A DNA stretch of 64,000 bases from Roseicyclus mahoneyensis (GCF_003148775.1 NZ_QGGW01000001.1:310001-374000); one strand, 5' to 3'; positions 26,288 to 34,852 are shown, counted from the stretch's first letter. Made by a program: numbers and translations. Notes: generated by a model from the sequence alone, not told the origin.

Positions 26288-27522
26288 GAGGCCGCGCGCA
26301 GCGCCGCCCGCGAGGGCTGCGCCACGATGCCGGCGTCGAAAAGCCGCGCGATGTCGCCCTCGGGCAGGCGGGCGACATCGGCCAGAACGGCTTCGGTATG
26401 CTGACCGAGGAGGGGGGCGGGGGTGGCCGGGTCGCGCGCCATGCCGGAAAAGCCGAAGGGCGTGCCGGGGCTGAGGTAAGTGCCGATTCCGGGCTGCGTG
26501 ACCTCGGAAAAGATCGGGTTGTCGGGCGACAGGTCGGGGTCGTCCTCGATCGCTTGGGAGAAGGTGCGGAATTCCGACCATGTGACGCCCGCGCGGTCGA
26601 GATCGGCGGCGAAATCCGCGACGCGGCGGGCTTTGAACCACGGCGCAAGCACGGCCGTGATCGCGTGCCGCGCGTGCCAGCGCGCGCCCTCGTCGCGGAA
26701 ATCCGCGCCAAGCGCATTGGCCAAGGCGTCCATCGGCTCGGACAGGCCGGTGACCTTGAGCAGGTTCTGCCACTGCCGTGCCGTCAGCCCGATGACCATG
26801 ACGCGCCTGCCATCGGCGCATGGGAAATCCTGACCATAGGCGCCATAAAGGCTGTTGCCCGCGCGGCCCCGCGTGGTGCCCGTCACCGCATGTTCCCCGA
26901 TGATCCCCAGATGGCCGAGCATGGCGGCGGCCACATCCTTGAGCGTCAGATCGACGGCTTGGCCGCTGCCATGGCGCAGCCGGTGGCGTTCGGCGGCGAG
27001 CAATCCCGAGACGACCAGCCCCCCCGCAATCGCGTCCCATGCGGGCAGCGCGTGGGCGACAGGCTCCTCGGACCCTTCGGGGCCGGTCGCCATGGGAAAG
27101 CCCACGGCGGGGTTCACGGTATAATCGACCGCAGGTCGTCCGTGGCGGTCGCCGCGCAGGCTGACCGACACCAGATCGGGGCGGCGTGCGGCCAGCGTCG
27201 CGTGATCTGTCCAGCCTTGCGTGGCGAGATTGGTGATGAACAGGCCCGCGTCATCGCCCGGCGCGCAGATGATTTCCTGCGCGATCTCGCGGCCGCGGGG
27301 CGTCTTGACGTCGAGCGCGACGGACCGTTTGCCCTTGTTCATGCCTGCCCAGAACAGGCTTTGCCCGTTCGGAGCGACAGGCCAGCGCCCCGCATCCATG
27401 CCGCCCGTGGGCAGGTCGAAGCGGATCACATCCGCCCCCATCTGCGCCAGCGTCATGCCCGCCAGCGGCACCGCCACGAAAGCGGAGCTTTCGACCACGC
27501 GCATGCCCGAAAGGATGCCCAT
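26284..27522 (-). CDS. mct: Class III CoA transferase, likely mesaconyl-CoA C1-C4 CoA transferase
   Basis: CaiB/BaiF-family CoA transferase of 412 residues. N-terminal Rossmann-like block with ESSAFVAVPLAGMTLAQMGA, and VDLTLKDVAAAMLG near residue 190 with the aspartate expected to carry CoA. Start chosen at ATG 27522, overlapping the hydratase stop as TGATG and preceded by GGAGTGGG. Next to a mesaconyl-C4-CoA hydratase, malyl-CoA lyase and malate-CoA ligase, the best guess is Mct, which moves CoA within mesaconyl-CoA from C1 to C4, as in the 3-hydroxypropionate bicycle. A CoA transferase for mesaconate or itaconate is the main alternative. Confidence 0.72.
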   Translation of the reverse strand: MGILSGMRVVESSAFVAVPLAGMTLAQMGADVIRFDLPTGGMDAGRWPVAPNGQSLFWAGMNKGKRSVALDVKTPRGREIAQEIICAPGDDAGLFITNLATQGWTDHATLAARRPDLVSVSLRGDRHGRPAVDYTVNPAVGFPMATGPEGSEEPVAHALPAWDAIAGGLVVSGLLAAERHRLRHGSGQAVDLTLKDVAAAMLGHLGIIGEHAVTGTTRGRAGNSLYGAYGQDFPCADGRRVMVIGLTARQWQNLLKVTGLSEPMDALANALGADFRDEGARWHARHAITAVLAPWFKARRVADFAADLDRAGVTWSEFRTFSQAIEDDPDLSPDNPIFSEVTQPGIGTYLSPGTPFGFSGMARDPATPAPLLGQHTEAVLADVARLPEGDIARLFDAGIVAQPSRAALRAAS

Positions 27523-28400
27523 CAATCCCACTCCGCCCGCGCGGTCATGCCCAGGTAGCCCTCAGGCGTCGCGGTGCCGAGGTCCATGGTCTTGCCATTG
27601 GCCGACAGCTTGCCCTGAAGGCGCAGGTCATGGGTGTGGAACATCGGATGCACGCCGCGGAAGCTGAAGCGCTTGGGCGGGACGCCGGTGTGCCGTTTGG
27701 CGGTTTCCATCAGCATGATCGCCTGCATCGGGCCGTGGGTGACGAGGGCGGGGTATTTCTCGACCTCGCGCGCGTAAGGAAGGTCGTAGTGGATGCGGTG
27801 GGCGTTGTAGGTGGCGGCGGAAAACCGGAACAGCCGCGCCTCGTTGATCGTGACCGTCTCGTCGAAATCGGGGCTTTCCAGTTCGGGCAGACGCTTGGGC
27901 GGCGTGAAGGTCTCGGGGATGTGGAGATAGACGATATCTTGCTCCTCCTCCACGAAACTGCCGGTCTCGCCCTCGATCTGGTGGCCGACGGTGACGAAAA
28001 CCATGTCGCCTGTCGCCCCGGTCTTGGCCTTGACCGAGCGGATCACCGATTTGCGCCTGAGCCTCTCGCCGATGCGCAAGCTGCCATGAAAGGTCAGCGA
28101 CCCCGCCGCCCACATCCGCCGCTTGAAGGCGAGCGGCGGCAGGAAATTGCCCAGTTCCGGGTGTCCGTCCTGCCCCAGTTGGGACAGCGGCACAAACTCG
28201 GGGAAGGCCGCCCAATGCCACAGGCGCGGCAAAAGCCCGCCGCGCCGCGTGTCGCGCGGCAGCGACAGCGGGTGCGAGACCGCCGCACTCATCATCCCCG
28301 CCAGTTCGGGCGCGAGACACCCCCAACGTTCCTCGGTCCGACCGACCCAATCCTCGGCCTCGCGCAATGCAACCATGGGAAATGTCTCCAGCTTCGTCAT
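27522..28400 (-). CDS. meh: MaoC-like hydratase, likely mesaconyl-C4-CoA / itaconyl-CoA hydratase
   Basis: A 292-residue double-hotdog hydratase: an N-terminal FAS1-dehydratase-like half and a C-terminal MaoC half with the active-site block FSAATYNAHRIHYDLPYA near residue 200 (catalytic His and Asp/Asn). Members of this subfamily hydrate mesaconyl-C4-CoA or itaconyl-CoA to citramalyl-CoA. Coupled by ATGA to mtkB upstream and TGATG to the CoA transferase. It would feed citramalyl-CoA to the lyase encoded in the same operon, giving acetyl-CoA and pyruvate. Confidence 0.78.
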   Translation of the reverse strand: MTKLETFPMVALREAEDWVGRTEERWGCLAPELAGMMSAAVSHPLSLPRDTRRGGLLPRLWHWAAFPEFVPLSQLGQDGHPELGNFLPPLAFKRRMWAAGSLTFHGSLRIGERLRRKSVIRSVKAKTGATGDMVFVTVGHQIEGETGSFVEEEQDIVYLHIPETFTPPKRLPELESPDFDETVTINEARLFRFSAATYNAHRIHYDLPYAREVEKYPALVTHGPMQAIMLMETAKRHTGVPPKRFSFRGVHPMFHTHDLRLQGKLSANGKTMDLGTATPEGYLGMTARAEWD

Positions 28401-29293
28401 GCTGCGACCTTCATACCCAGCATGCGCGCCACTGTCTCGCCCATCGACGACGGGTTGGGGGCGACCATGATGCCCGCATCTTGCAAGATCTCGACCTTTT
28501 CCTGCGCGCTTTCACCAAAAGCGCTGATGATCGCGCCCGCATGCCCCATCTTGCGGCCCTTGGGGGCTGACAGGCCCGCGACATAGGCCGCGACGGGTTT
28601 GCTCATGTGGTCGCGGACGAAGCCTGCTGCCTCGGCCTCCTGAGGGCCGCCGATCTCGCCGATCATGATGACAGCGTCGGTTTCCGGATCGTTTTCAAAG
28701 AGTTCAAGGATGTCCTTGAAGCTGGAGCCATTGATCGGATCGCCCCCGATCCCGATCGAGGACGACACCCCGATCCCGAGCGCGGACATCTGGCTGGCGG
28801 CCTCATAGCCCAAGGTGCCCGAGCGGCCCACGATGCCGACGCGGCCGGCTTTGTAGATATGGGGCGGCATGATGCCCATGAAGCCGATGCCGGGGCTGAT
28901 GATGCCCGCGCAATTCGGGCCGATCAGGCGCATCTTCTTCTCGCGCGGGTAGCGCTTGAGAAAGCGTTTCACCTTCATCATGTCTTGCGCGGGCAACCCG
29001 TCGGTCACGCAGACTGCGGTCTTTATCCCTGCGTCAGCGGCTTCCATCATCGCATCCGCTGCAAAGGCGGGCGGCACGAACAGCAGCGATGCGTCCGCCC
29101 CGGTCGCCTCCACCGCGTCGCGCACCGTGTTGAACAGCGGTCGGCCGAGCAGCGTTTCGCCACCCTTGCCCGGCGTGACGCCGCCCACGACATTGCTGCC
29201 GTAGTCGATCATTTCCTCGGCATGGAATTGGCCGATCCGGCCTGACATGCCCTGAACGATGATCTTCGTGTCCTTGGTGATCAAAATGGCCAT
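28397..29293 (-). CDS. mtkB: Malate-CoA ligase alpha subunit (SucD/MtkB family)
   Basis: A 298-residue CoA-binding subunit of the succinyl-CoA synthetase superfamily: Rossmann CoA site near the N-terminus (VQGMSGRIGQFHAEEM), GPNCAGIISP near residue 125, and the phosphohistidine in MGHAGAIIS near 248. Adjacent to a malyl-CoA lyase rather than to TCA-cycle genes, it fits malate-CoA ligase (malate + CoA + ATP to malyl-CoA) better than succinyl-CoA synthetase. Overlaps the hydratase by 4 bases. Confidence 0.85.
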   Translation of the reverse strand: MAILITKDTKIIVQGMSGRIGQFHAEEMIDYGSNVVGGVTPGKGGETLLGRPLFNTVRDAVEATGADASLLFVPPAFAADAMMEAADAGIKTAVCVTDGLPAQDMMKVKRFLKRYPREKKMRLIGPNCAGIISPGIGFMGIMPPHIYKAGRVGIVGRSGTLGYEAASQMSALGIGVSSSIGIGGDPINGSSFKDILELFENDPETDAVIMIGEIGGPQEAEAAGFVRDHMSKPVAAYVAGLSAPKGRKMGHAGAIISAFGESAQEKVEILQDAGIMVAPNPSSMGETVARMLGMKVAA

Positions 29294-29305
29294 GATGCGC
29301 GCTCC

Positions 29306-30484
29306 TTATTCGGCGGCGACGGGGGTGGGGCGGGCGCGCACGGCGGCGCGCGCCGCCTCGGCCAGCGTGTCGGCAGAGATCAGCGGCAGGCCCGAGGTGC
29401 GGATGATCTCGCGCCCTTCCTCCACATTCGTGCCCGACAGTCGGACGACGACGGGCAGGCTCAACCCGACCTCCTCGTAGGCTTGCACCACGCCCTTGGC
29501 GATCCAGTCGCAGCGGTTGATGCCCGCGAAGATGTTGACCAAGATCACGCTGACATTGGGATCGGTCAGGACCGTGCGGAAGGCGGTGACGACCCGCGCG
29601 GGGCTGGCGCCGCCGCCGATATCGAGGAAGTTGGCAGGCTCGCCGCCTGCCAGCTTGATCATGTCCATCGTGGCCATGGCGAGGCCTGCGCCGTTGATGA
29701 TGCAGCCGATGTCGCCCTCAAGCCCCACATAGGCGAGGCCATTGTCATGGGCGCTGCTCTCTCGCGGGTCTTCCTGCCCCGGATCGCGCAGCGCCTCGAC
29801 CTGCGGGCGGCGATAAAGCGCGTTGGTGTCGAAGGACATTTTCGCGTCCAGCGCCACCAGATCGCCCGCGCCGGTAATGGCAAGCGGGTTGATCTCGACC
29901 ATCATGGCATCCAGATCGCGGTAGGCGCGGTAGCAGGCGCGCAGGGTGGTCGCGAATTGCGCGACTTGGCTGCCCTTGAGGCCAAGGCGAAACGCCAGTT
30001 CGCGCGCCTGATAGTCGACAAGCCCTGCCGCGGGGTCGATCACCATGCGCACGAGGCTGTCGGGGTCGTTTTCGGCCAGATCCTCGATCTCCATCCCGCC
30101 ATGGCCGGAGGCCACGATCATGATGCGCTCGGATTTGCGGTCGAGCACAAAGCCCAGATAGATTTCCTGCGCGATGTCGGTCGCTTCTTCGACCCAGAGG
30201 CGCTCTACCAGCTTGCCGCCCGCGCCGGTCTGCTTGGTGACGAGGGTCTTGCCCAGAAGGGTGGCGGCGAAGCTGCGCACCTCGGCTTCTGTCTTGCACA
30301 GTTTCACACCGCCCGCCGCCCCCCGGCCGCCGGAATGGATCTGCGCCTTGACCACGCAATTGTTGCCGCCAAGCTGGCGGAAGGCATGCGCCGCCTGTTC
30401 GGGGCTGAAGGCGACAAAGCCCTTTGGCACCGGCACGCCGAATTCGGCGAGAATGGCCTTGGCCTGATGTTCATGGATGTCCAT
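29306..30484 (-). CDS. mtkA: Malate-CoA ligase beta subunit (SucC/MtkA family)
   Basis: ATP-grasp subunit of 392 residues: [12 protein letters not shown] start, [15 protein letters not shown] near residue 46, EINPL near 201, [15 protein letters not shown] near 215, and GGGASPARV with [17 protein letters not shown] near 300-335. Several of these segments (for example [14 protein letters not shown] and FAGINRCDW) resemble what I recall of MtkA of serine-cycle methylotrophs. It precedes mtkB by 12 bases and is separated from mcl by a REP-like repeat. Confidence 0.87.
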   Translation of the reverse strand: MDIHEHQAKAILAEFGVPVPKGFVAFSPEQAAHAFRQLGGNNCVVKAQIHSGGRGAAGGVKLCKTEAEVRSFAATLLGKTLVTKQTGAGGKLVERLWVEEATDIAQEIYLGFVLDRKSERIMIVASGHGGMEIEDLAENDPDSLVRMVIDPAAGLVDYQARELAFRLGLKGSQVAQFATTLRACYRAYRDLDAMMVEINPLAITGAGDLVALDAKMSFDTNALYRRPQVEALRDPGQEDPRESSAHDNGLAYVGLEGDIGCIINGAGLAMATMDMIKLAGGEPANFLDIGGGASPARVVTAFRTVLTDPNVSVILVNIFAGINRCDWIAKGVVQAYEEVGLSLPVVVRLSGTNVEEGREIIRTSGLPLISADTLAEAARAAVRARPTPVAAE

Positions 30485-30506
30485 GCGTCAGTTCTCCCTT
30501 CCGTCG

Positions 30507-30557
30507 GGTGGGCGACCTGCCCACCATTGGCTATGCAGGTGGGCGCAATCGCCCACC
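30507..30557. repeat. REP-like double hairpin (GGTGGGC family) between mcl and mtkA
   Basis: GGTGGGC-GACCT-GCCCACC (30507-30525) and GGTGGGCG-CAAT-CGCCCACC (30538-30557), two perfect stems 12 bases apart. The unit resembles the dispersed GGGTGGGC repeats found between genes in many proteobacteria. It could act as an RNA processing or stability element splitting the operon. Confidence 0.7.
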
Positions 30558-30565
30558 CTACGGTC

Positions 30566-31519
30566 TCATTCGGCGGCAACAGTGCGGGCGGCGATGGCAT
30601 CGGCCATGTCGATCACGTTGCGGGCCATCTTTTCGGAAGCGGCGTCGATCATCTTGCCATCAAGGCTTGCGGCCCCTTTGCCCTGTGCCTCGGCGGCTTT
30701 CAGTTCCGCGATGATGCGGTGGGCGCGGGTCACTTCGGCCTCGGGCGGGCTGAAGACCTCGTTGGCCATGCCCACCTGACTGGGGTGGATCGCCCATTTG
30801 CCTTCGCAGCCAAGGGCGGCGGCGCGGCGCGCTCCGGCCTTGTAGCCCTCGGGGTCAGAGAAATCGCCGAACGGCCCGTCTATGGCGCGCAGCCCGTAGG
30901 CGCGGCAGGCGATGACCATCCGCGTGATCGAGGCGTGCCATTGATCTCCCGGATAATCCGGGTTCAGCCCGCCGATATTGGTGGTGCGCGCCCGCATGCT
31001 GGCGGCATAGTCGGCGACACCGAAATGCAGCGCCTCCAACCGGCCACCGAACTGCGCGATGGCCTCCACATTGGCCATGCCAAGCGCGGTCTCGATCAGC
31101 GCCTCAAGCCCCACGCGGGTCTGCACGCCGGTGCCTTGTTCGATCTGGTTCACCATCGCCTCGACCATGTAAAGATCGGCGGTGACGCCCACCTTGGGCA
31201 CCAGCAGCGTGTGCACCCGGTCGCCCGCCTGTTCCATCACGTCGACGACGTCGCGGTACATGTAGTGCGTGTCGAGCCCGTTGATCCTGACGCTCACGGT
31301 CTTGCCCTTGGCGGCCCAATCAATGTCGTTGAGCGCCTGAATGGCGTTCTTGCGGGCCTGCGCCTTTTCGGGGGGGGCGACCGCATCCTCGAGATCGAGA
31401 AAGACGTAATCGGCGGCAGACTCGGCCGCCTTGTCGATCATCGTCGGGTTGGAGGCAGGCACCGCCAGTTCCGAGCGTTGCAGGCGCTGGCGGCGCAGCG
31501 GGTGAAGCGTGTGGGACAT
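30566..31519 (-). CDS. mcl: Malyl-CoA / beta-methylmalyl-CoA / citramalyl-CoA lyase (CitE-like)
   Basis: HpcH/HpaI-CitE family TIM barrel of 317 residues. Seen: RSELAVPASNP near residue 15, VFLDLEDAVAPPEKAQAR near 38 (Mg-binding acidic residues), SVRINGLDTHYMYRDVVD near 76, and FGDFSDPEGY and WAIHPSQV in the C-terminal half. It splits malyl-CoA into glyoxylate and acetyl-CoA and, in homologues, also acts on beta-methylmalyl-CoA and citramalyl-CoA. Linkage to mtkAB fits the malyl-CoA role; linkage to the hydratase and CoA transferase fits the citramalyl-CoA role. Confidence 0.88.
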   Translation of the reverse strand: MSHTLHPLRRQRLQRSELAVPASNPTMIDKAAESAADYVFLDLEDAVAPPEKAQARKNAIQALNDIDWAAKGKTVSVRINGLDTHYMYRDVVDVMEQAGDRVHTLLVPKVGVTADLYMVEAMVNQIEQGTGVQTRVGLEALIETALGMANVEAIAQFGGRLEALHFGVADYAASMRARTTNIGGLNPDYPGDQWHASITRMVIACRAYGLRAIDGPFGDFSDPEGYKAGARRAAALGCEGKWAIHPSQVGMANEVFSPPEAEVTRAHRIIAELKAAEAQGKGAASLDGKMIDAASEKMARNVIDMADAIAARTVAAE

Positions 31520-31543
31520 GGTCGGGCTCTTTCGGAAACGGGA

Positions 31544-32014
31544 TTAGAAGGCGCCGAGACGGGCAAGGCCCGTGCGCGGATCGGTCAGCACGATATCGGC
31601 ATGTGCGCCCGCCAGATCGGCCGCGGGCGTGCCACTTGCATCCACGAACAAAAGTGCATCGTGGAATGACGCATCGAGGGCTGCGCGCACGTCACGGGGG
31701 GCCATGTCGCCCGCCACCACCAGCACCGCCTTGAGCATCCCGTAGCGGTCTTGGCCGATGCGGCGGGCTACGGCCTTGGGCGTAAGCTGCGCCAGTATCT
31801 CGACCCTGAGGCCCGCGCATTGGGCAAGATCGGCCCAGTGGCGTGCGGCCCCATCGCCGCCCAGAACCAGAACCCGGTCATGGGGCGCGAGGGCTGTGGA
31901 AAGGATCGCCTGCCAAGCCGTGAGCGTCGCGCCGGGCATCAGGTGGATTTCTGCGGGTCGGCCCTTTTGGTCGCCCGTCACACGCGGTGTCAGATGGGTC
32001 TGGCGGCTGTGCAT
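31544..32014 (-). CDS. Shortened class V aminotransferase-like protein (serine-glyoxylate aminotransferase remnant or new small protein)
   Basis: A 156-residue protein matching only the central part of class V aminotransferases such as serine-glyoxylate aminotransferase: LMPGATLTAWQAILSTAL near residue 25, RVLVLGGDGAARHWADLA near 45, and ALLFVDASGT near 120. It lacks the N-terminal and C-terminal thirds, and the region where the PLP lysine should be (TGSQKG in the family) reads TDPRTG, so it cannot be a normal aminotransferase. It has a strong GGGAGGA ribosome site and no internal stop, so it may be expressed. First gene of the mcl-mtkAB-meh-mct operon. Confidence 0.65.
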   Translation of the reverse strand: MHSRQTHLTPRVTGDQKGRPAEIHLMPGATLTAWQAILSTALAPHDRVLVLGGDGAARHWADLAQCAGLRVEILAQLTPKAVARRIGQDRYGMLKAVLVVAGDMAPRDVRAALDASFHDALLFVDASGTPAADLAGAHADIVLTDPRTGLARLGAF

Positions 32015-32090
32015 CCTGTTGTCCTCCCTCCAAGATGTGGAGGCACCATGCCTGTGGGGCGGCCGGTTTCAAAACCGTTCCGGGTCCTGC

Positions 32091-32110
32091 TGTAAATGCG
32101 AGAATTTACA
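32091..32110. promoter_or_regulatory. Palindrome TGTAAAT-N6-ATTTACA, likely ScfR operator
   Basis: A 7-6-7 inverted repeat (32091-32097 and 32104-32110) between the divergent malyl-CoA operon and the ScfR-family regulator, 45 bases before the regulator ATG. AT-rich palindromes are the usual targets of this regulator family, so both directions may be controlled from here. Confidence 0.6.
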
Positions 32111-32154
32111 TGCTATGATTTCCGTCAACTTGTGAACATTCGGGAACACACGCC

Positions 32155-33558
32155 ATGAAAACCTTCATCGGTCCCCGCCTGCGCCGGTTGCGCGTCGATC
32201 ATGGCCAGACGCAGGCCCAGATGGGCAAGGCGTTGGGCATCTCGACATCCTACGTCAACCTTCTGGAAAAGAACGAAAGATCGGTCTCGGTTCCGGTCTT
32301 GCTCAAGCTGTTCGAGACCTATGGCGTCGATTGGCGCGATCTGGCCGATGACGAGGACACCGCCCATCTGGCGGATCTGCGCGCCGCCTTGGCCGATCCG
32401 CTCTTCGAGGGCGACCGCCCCGATCTGGCGCAGATGCGCGCAGCGCTGAGCCATGCGCCCGATCTGGCCACCTGTTTTCTGCGCCTGCACAGGTCCTATC
32501 TGGCGACCACCGACCAGTTGATGAGCGTCGTCGAAGTGGGCGATGGCGCGCGCGGGTTCCTGCACAGCTCGCCCGAGGAAACCGTCCACACCTTCTTTCG
32601 CAAGAACCGCAACCATTTCCCCGCGCTCGAACAGGCGGCCGAGGCGTTCTGGGATGGCTTGGCCCCCGCCACCGACGATGTCTATGCCGCGCTCAAGCAA
32701 CGCCTGCTGGCGCGCTTGGGCCTGAGGGTGCAACTGGTGACGGTTGCCGACATGCCCCAGACGCTGCGCCAGTATGACGAGGCGCGGCGGCTCATTCTTC
32801 TATCAGAAGCTCTGGATCACCCCAACCGTGTGTTCCAGTTGGTGCATGTGGCAGGGCTGATCGAATTGCGCGCGATCTTCGACGAATTGTTGACCCAAGC
32901 GCAACTGTCCGACGCACAGGACCGGGCGCGCTGTCGGGTGGAACTGGCCAATTACTTCGCCGCCGCCGTGCTGATGCCCTATGGGCCCTATCTCGCTGAG
33001 GCGCTGGCCTCGCGCTATGATTTCGACCATCTGGCGACGCGCTTCGGCGTCAGTTTCGAACAGGCCGCCCATCGCGCGACCACCCTGCAACGGCGCGGCG
33101 CGCAAGGCGTGCCGTTCTTTTTCCTGCGCATCGACAAGGCGGGCAATGTCACCAAGCGGTTCAATTCGACCGATTTCCATCTGGCCGAACATGGCGGCGC
33201 CTGTCCGCGCCTCGAGGTGCACATGTCCTTCCGCACGCCCGGTCGCATCGTGCCGCAACTCGTGGAAATGCCGGACCAGAGCCGCTTCATGGTGTTTTCG
33301 CGCACCGTCGACCGGCCGAGCTTTGCACGTCACACCCAAGATGTGCGGCTGGCCGTCGCCATTGGTTGTTCGGTCGATCACGCGCAAGCCATCGGCTATG
33401 CCGACACTCTGGCCGCCGCCAATGCGCCCGTGACCGAGATCGGGATCAATTGCCGGATCTGCCCCCGTGCGGCTTGCGACCAACGTGCCCATCACGCCAT
33501 CGTCATGACCGAACCGTTGGATGAACGCCGCCGCGGGGCCACGCGCTATTCGGCCTGA
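32155..33558 (+). CDS. Short-chain fatty acyl-CoA regulator (ScfR/PccR/RamB family)
   Basis: A 467-residue transcription factor: XRE-type helix-turn-helix at residues about 8-62 (QTQAQMGKALGISTSYVNLL), a middle ImmA/IrrE-like region around residues 200-300 lacking an intact HExxH, and a C-terminal DUF2083 domain ending in the family cysteine motif CRICPRAACDQR near residue 437-448. Relatives sense propionyl-CoA or other acyl-CoA thioesters and control propionate, methylcitrate or glyoxylate genes. Divergence from mcl-mtkAB-meh-mct makes those genes the likely targets. Confidence 0.87.
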   Translation: MKTFIGPRLRRLRVDHGQTQAQMGKALGISTSYVNLLEKNERSVSVPVLLKLFETYGVDWRDLADDEDTAHLADLRAALADPLFEGDRPDLAQMRAALSHAPDLATCFLRLHRSYLATTDQLMSVVEVGDGARGFLHSSPEETVHTFFRKNRNHFPALEQAAEAFWDGLAPATDDVYAALKQRLLARLGLRVQLVTVADMPQTLRQYDEARRLILLSEALDHPNRVFQLVHVAGLIELRAIFDELLTQAQLSDAQDRARCRVELANYFAAAVLMPYGPYLAEALASRYDFDHLATRFGVSFEQAAHRATTLQRRGAQGVPFFFLRIDKAGNVTKRFNSTDFHLAEHGGACPRLEVHMSFRTPGRIVPQLVEMPDQSRFMVFSRTVDRPSFARHTQDVRLAVAIGCSVDHAQAIGYADTLAAANAPVTEIGINCRICPRAACDQRAHHAIVMTEPLDERRRGATRYSA

Positions 33559-33590
33559 TGGGTCATCGCATTTGCAACGATTATTGACAG

Positions 33591-33622
33591 CCCGCGCGTC
33601 CCTGTGAGACAAGGGGCGCGGG
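33591..33622 (+). terminator. GC-rich hairpin after the ScfR gene
   Basis: CCCGCGC (33591-33597), GT bulge, CCCT, 8-nt loop, AGGG, GCGCGGG (33616-33622): 11 paired bases with one 2-nt bulge. No T-run follows. It separates scfR from hppD; the rest of 33559-33709 shows a TTGACA hexamer at 33584-33589 but no clear -10. Confidence 0.5.
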
Positions 33623-33709
33623 CGTCGGGCCGACCGAAGCCCCCCGCGGGCCGGGATTGTTTCGCTGCGTGAAGGGCACGTACACGCAGTCCAGACAAGG
33701 GAGGACCCC

Positions 33710-34852
33710 ATGGGACCTTTTCCGCATGACGCCCCGAAAGCCACCATCGACGCGATCAACGTGGCAGGCACCGACGGGTTCGAATTCGTCGAATTTGCCC
33801 ATCCCGACCCGGCCGTGCTGGAGAGCCTGTTCACCGCGATGGGCTTCACAGAGGTCGCGCGCCACAAGACCCGCGACATCTCGCTCTACCGGCAAGGCGA
33901 CATCACCTATGTGCTGAACCGCGACCCCGACTGCCATGCCGCCCGCTTTGTCGAGGCCCACGGCCCCTGCGCCCCCGCGATGGCGTGGCGGGTGGTCGAT
34001 GCGCAGCACGCGCTGAAATGCGCGCTCGACTATGGCTCGACGGAATACACCGGGCCGGGCAAGTCGCTCGATGTGCCCGCTGTCATCGGCATTGGCGGAT
34101 CGCTGCTCTACTTCGTCGAGAGCTATGGTGAGGGCGCCAGCCCCTATGGTGCCGAATACGACTGGCTGGGCGCGGTGGACCCGAAGCCGCAGGGCGCGGG
34201 CTTCTCCTACCTCGACCACCTCACGCATAACGTGCAGCGCGGCAACATGAGCACCTGGTATGATTTCTACGCCAAGGCCTACAATTTCCGCGAGATCCGG
34301 TATTTCGACATCAAGGGCAAGCAGACCGGCCTGTTTTCCCGCGCGTTGACGTCGCCTTGCGGCAAGATACGCATCCCGATCAACGAGAGTGCCGACGCGA
34401 CCAGCCAGATCGAGGAATACTTGCGCGCATACAAGGGCGAAGGCATCCAGCATATCGCGGTGGCAAGCAACGACATCTATGCATCGGTGGACAAGATCGC
34501 CGCAAACGGCATCGAGTTCATGCCCACCCCTCCGAAATCCTATTACGCCATGAGCCACAAGCGCGTGCAGGGCCATGAGGAACCCATCGCACGGATGATG
34601 CAACATGGCATCTTGATCGACGGCGAAGGCGTGGTGGATGGCGGCATGACGCGCATCTTGCTGCAGATCTTTTCCAAGACGGTGATCGGGCCAATCTTCT
34701 TCGAGTTCATCCAGCGCAAGGGCGATGACGGCTTTGGCGAGGGGAATTTCAAGGCGCTCTTCGAGTCGATCGAGCAAGACCAGATTGATCGCGGTGTGTT
34801 GAAGGCCTCAAGCAGCGAAGCGGTAGGGCGTAAGCAGGCCGCGGGGGAATGA
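33710..34852 (+). CDS. hppD: 4-Hydroxyphenylpyruvate dioxygenase
   Basis: Converts 4-hydroxyphenylpyruvate to homogentisate in tyrosine breakdown. The 380-residue two-domain (vicinal oxygen chelate) protein shows the iron ligands His170 (YLDHLTHNV), His248 (IQHIA) and Glu332 (FFEFIQRKG), plus the conserved C-terminal GFGEGNFKALFESIE. Start ATG 33710 is preceded by AGGGAGG. It overlaps fahA by ATGA. Homogentisate dioxygenase, which should act next, is absent from the window. Confidence 0.96.
   Translation: MGPFPHDAPKATIDAINVAGTDGFEFVEFAHPDPAVLESLFTAMGFTEVARHKTRDISLYRQGDITYVLNRDPDCHAARFVEAHGPCAPAMAWRVVDAQHALKCALDYGSTEYTGPGKSLDVPAVIGIGGSLLYFVESYGEGASPYGAEYDWLGAVDPKPQGAGFSYLDHLTHNVQRGNMSTWYDFYAKAYNFREIRYFDIKGKQTGLFSRALTSPCGKIRIPINESADATSQIEEYLRAYKGEGIQHIAVASNDIYASVDKIAANGIEFMPTPPKSYYAMSHKRVQGHEEPIARMMQHGILIDGEGVVDGGMTRILLQIFSKTVIGPIFFEFIQRKGDDGFGEGNFKALFESIEQDQIDRGVLKASSSEAVGRKQAAGE

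Noticed and set aside
28397-30484. sucCD (succinyl-CoA synthetase) as the identity of the two ligase genes
   Set aside because: They are next to malyl-CoA lyase, not TCA-cycle genes, and the beta subunit has segments I recall from malate-CoA ligase. Succinyl-CoA synthetase cannot be fully excluded without assay.
30505-30563. Possible CRISPR-like repeat unit
   Set aside because: Only two inverted (not direct, regularly spaced) repeats are present; it is a REP-like hairpin pair.
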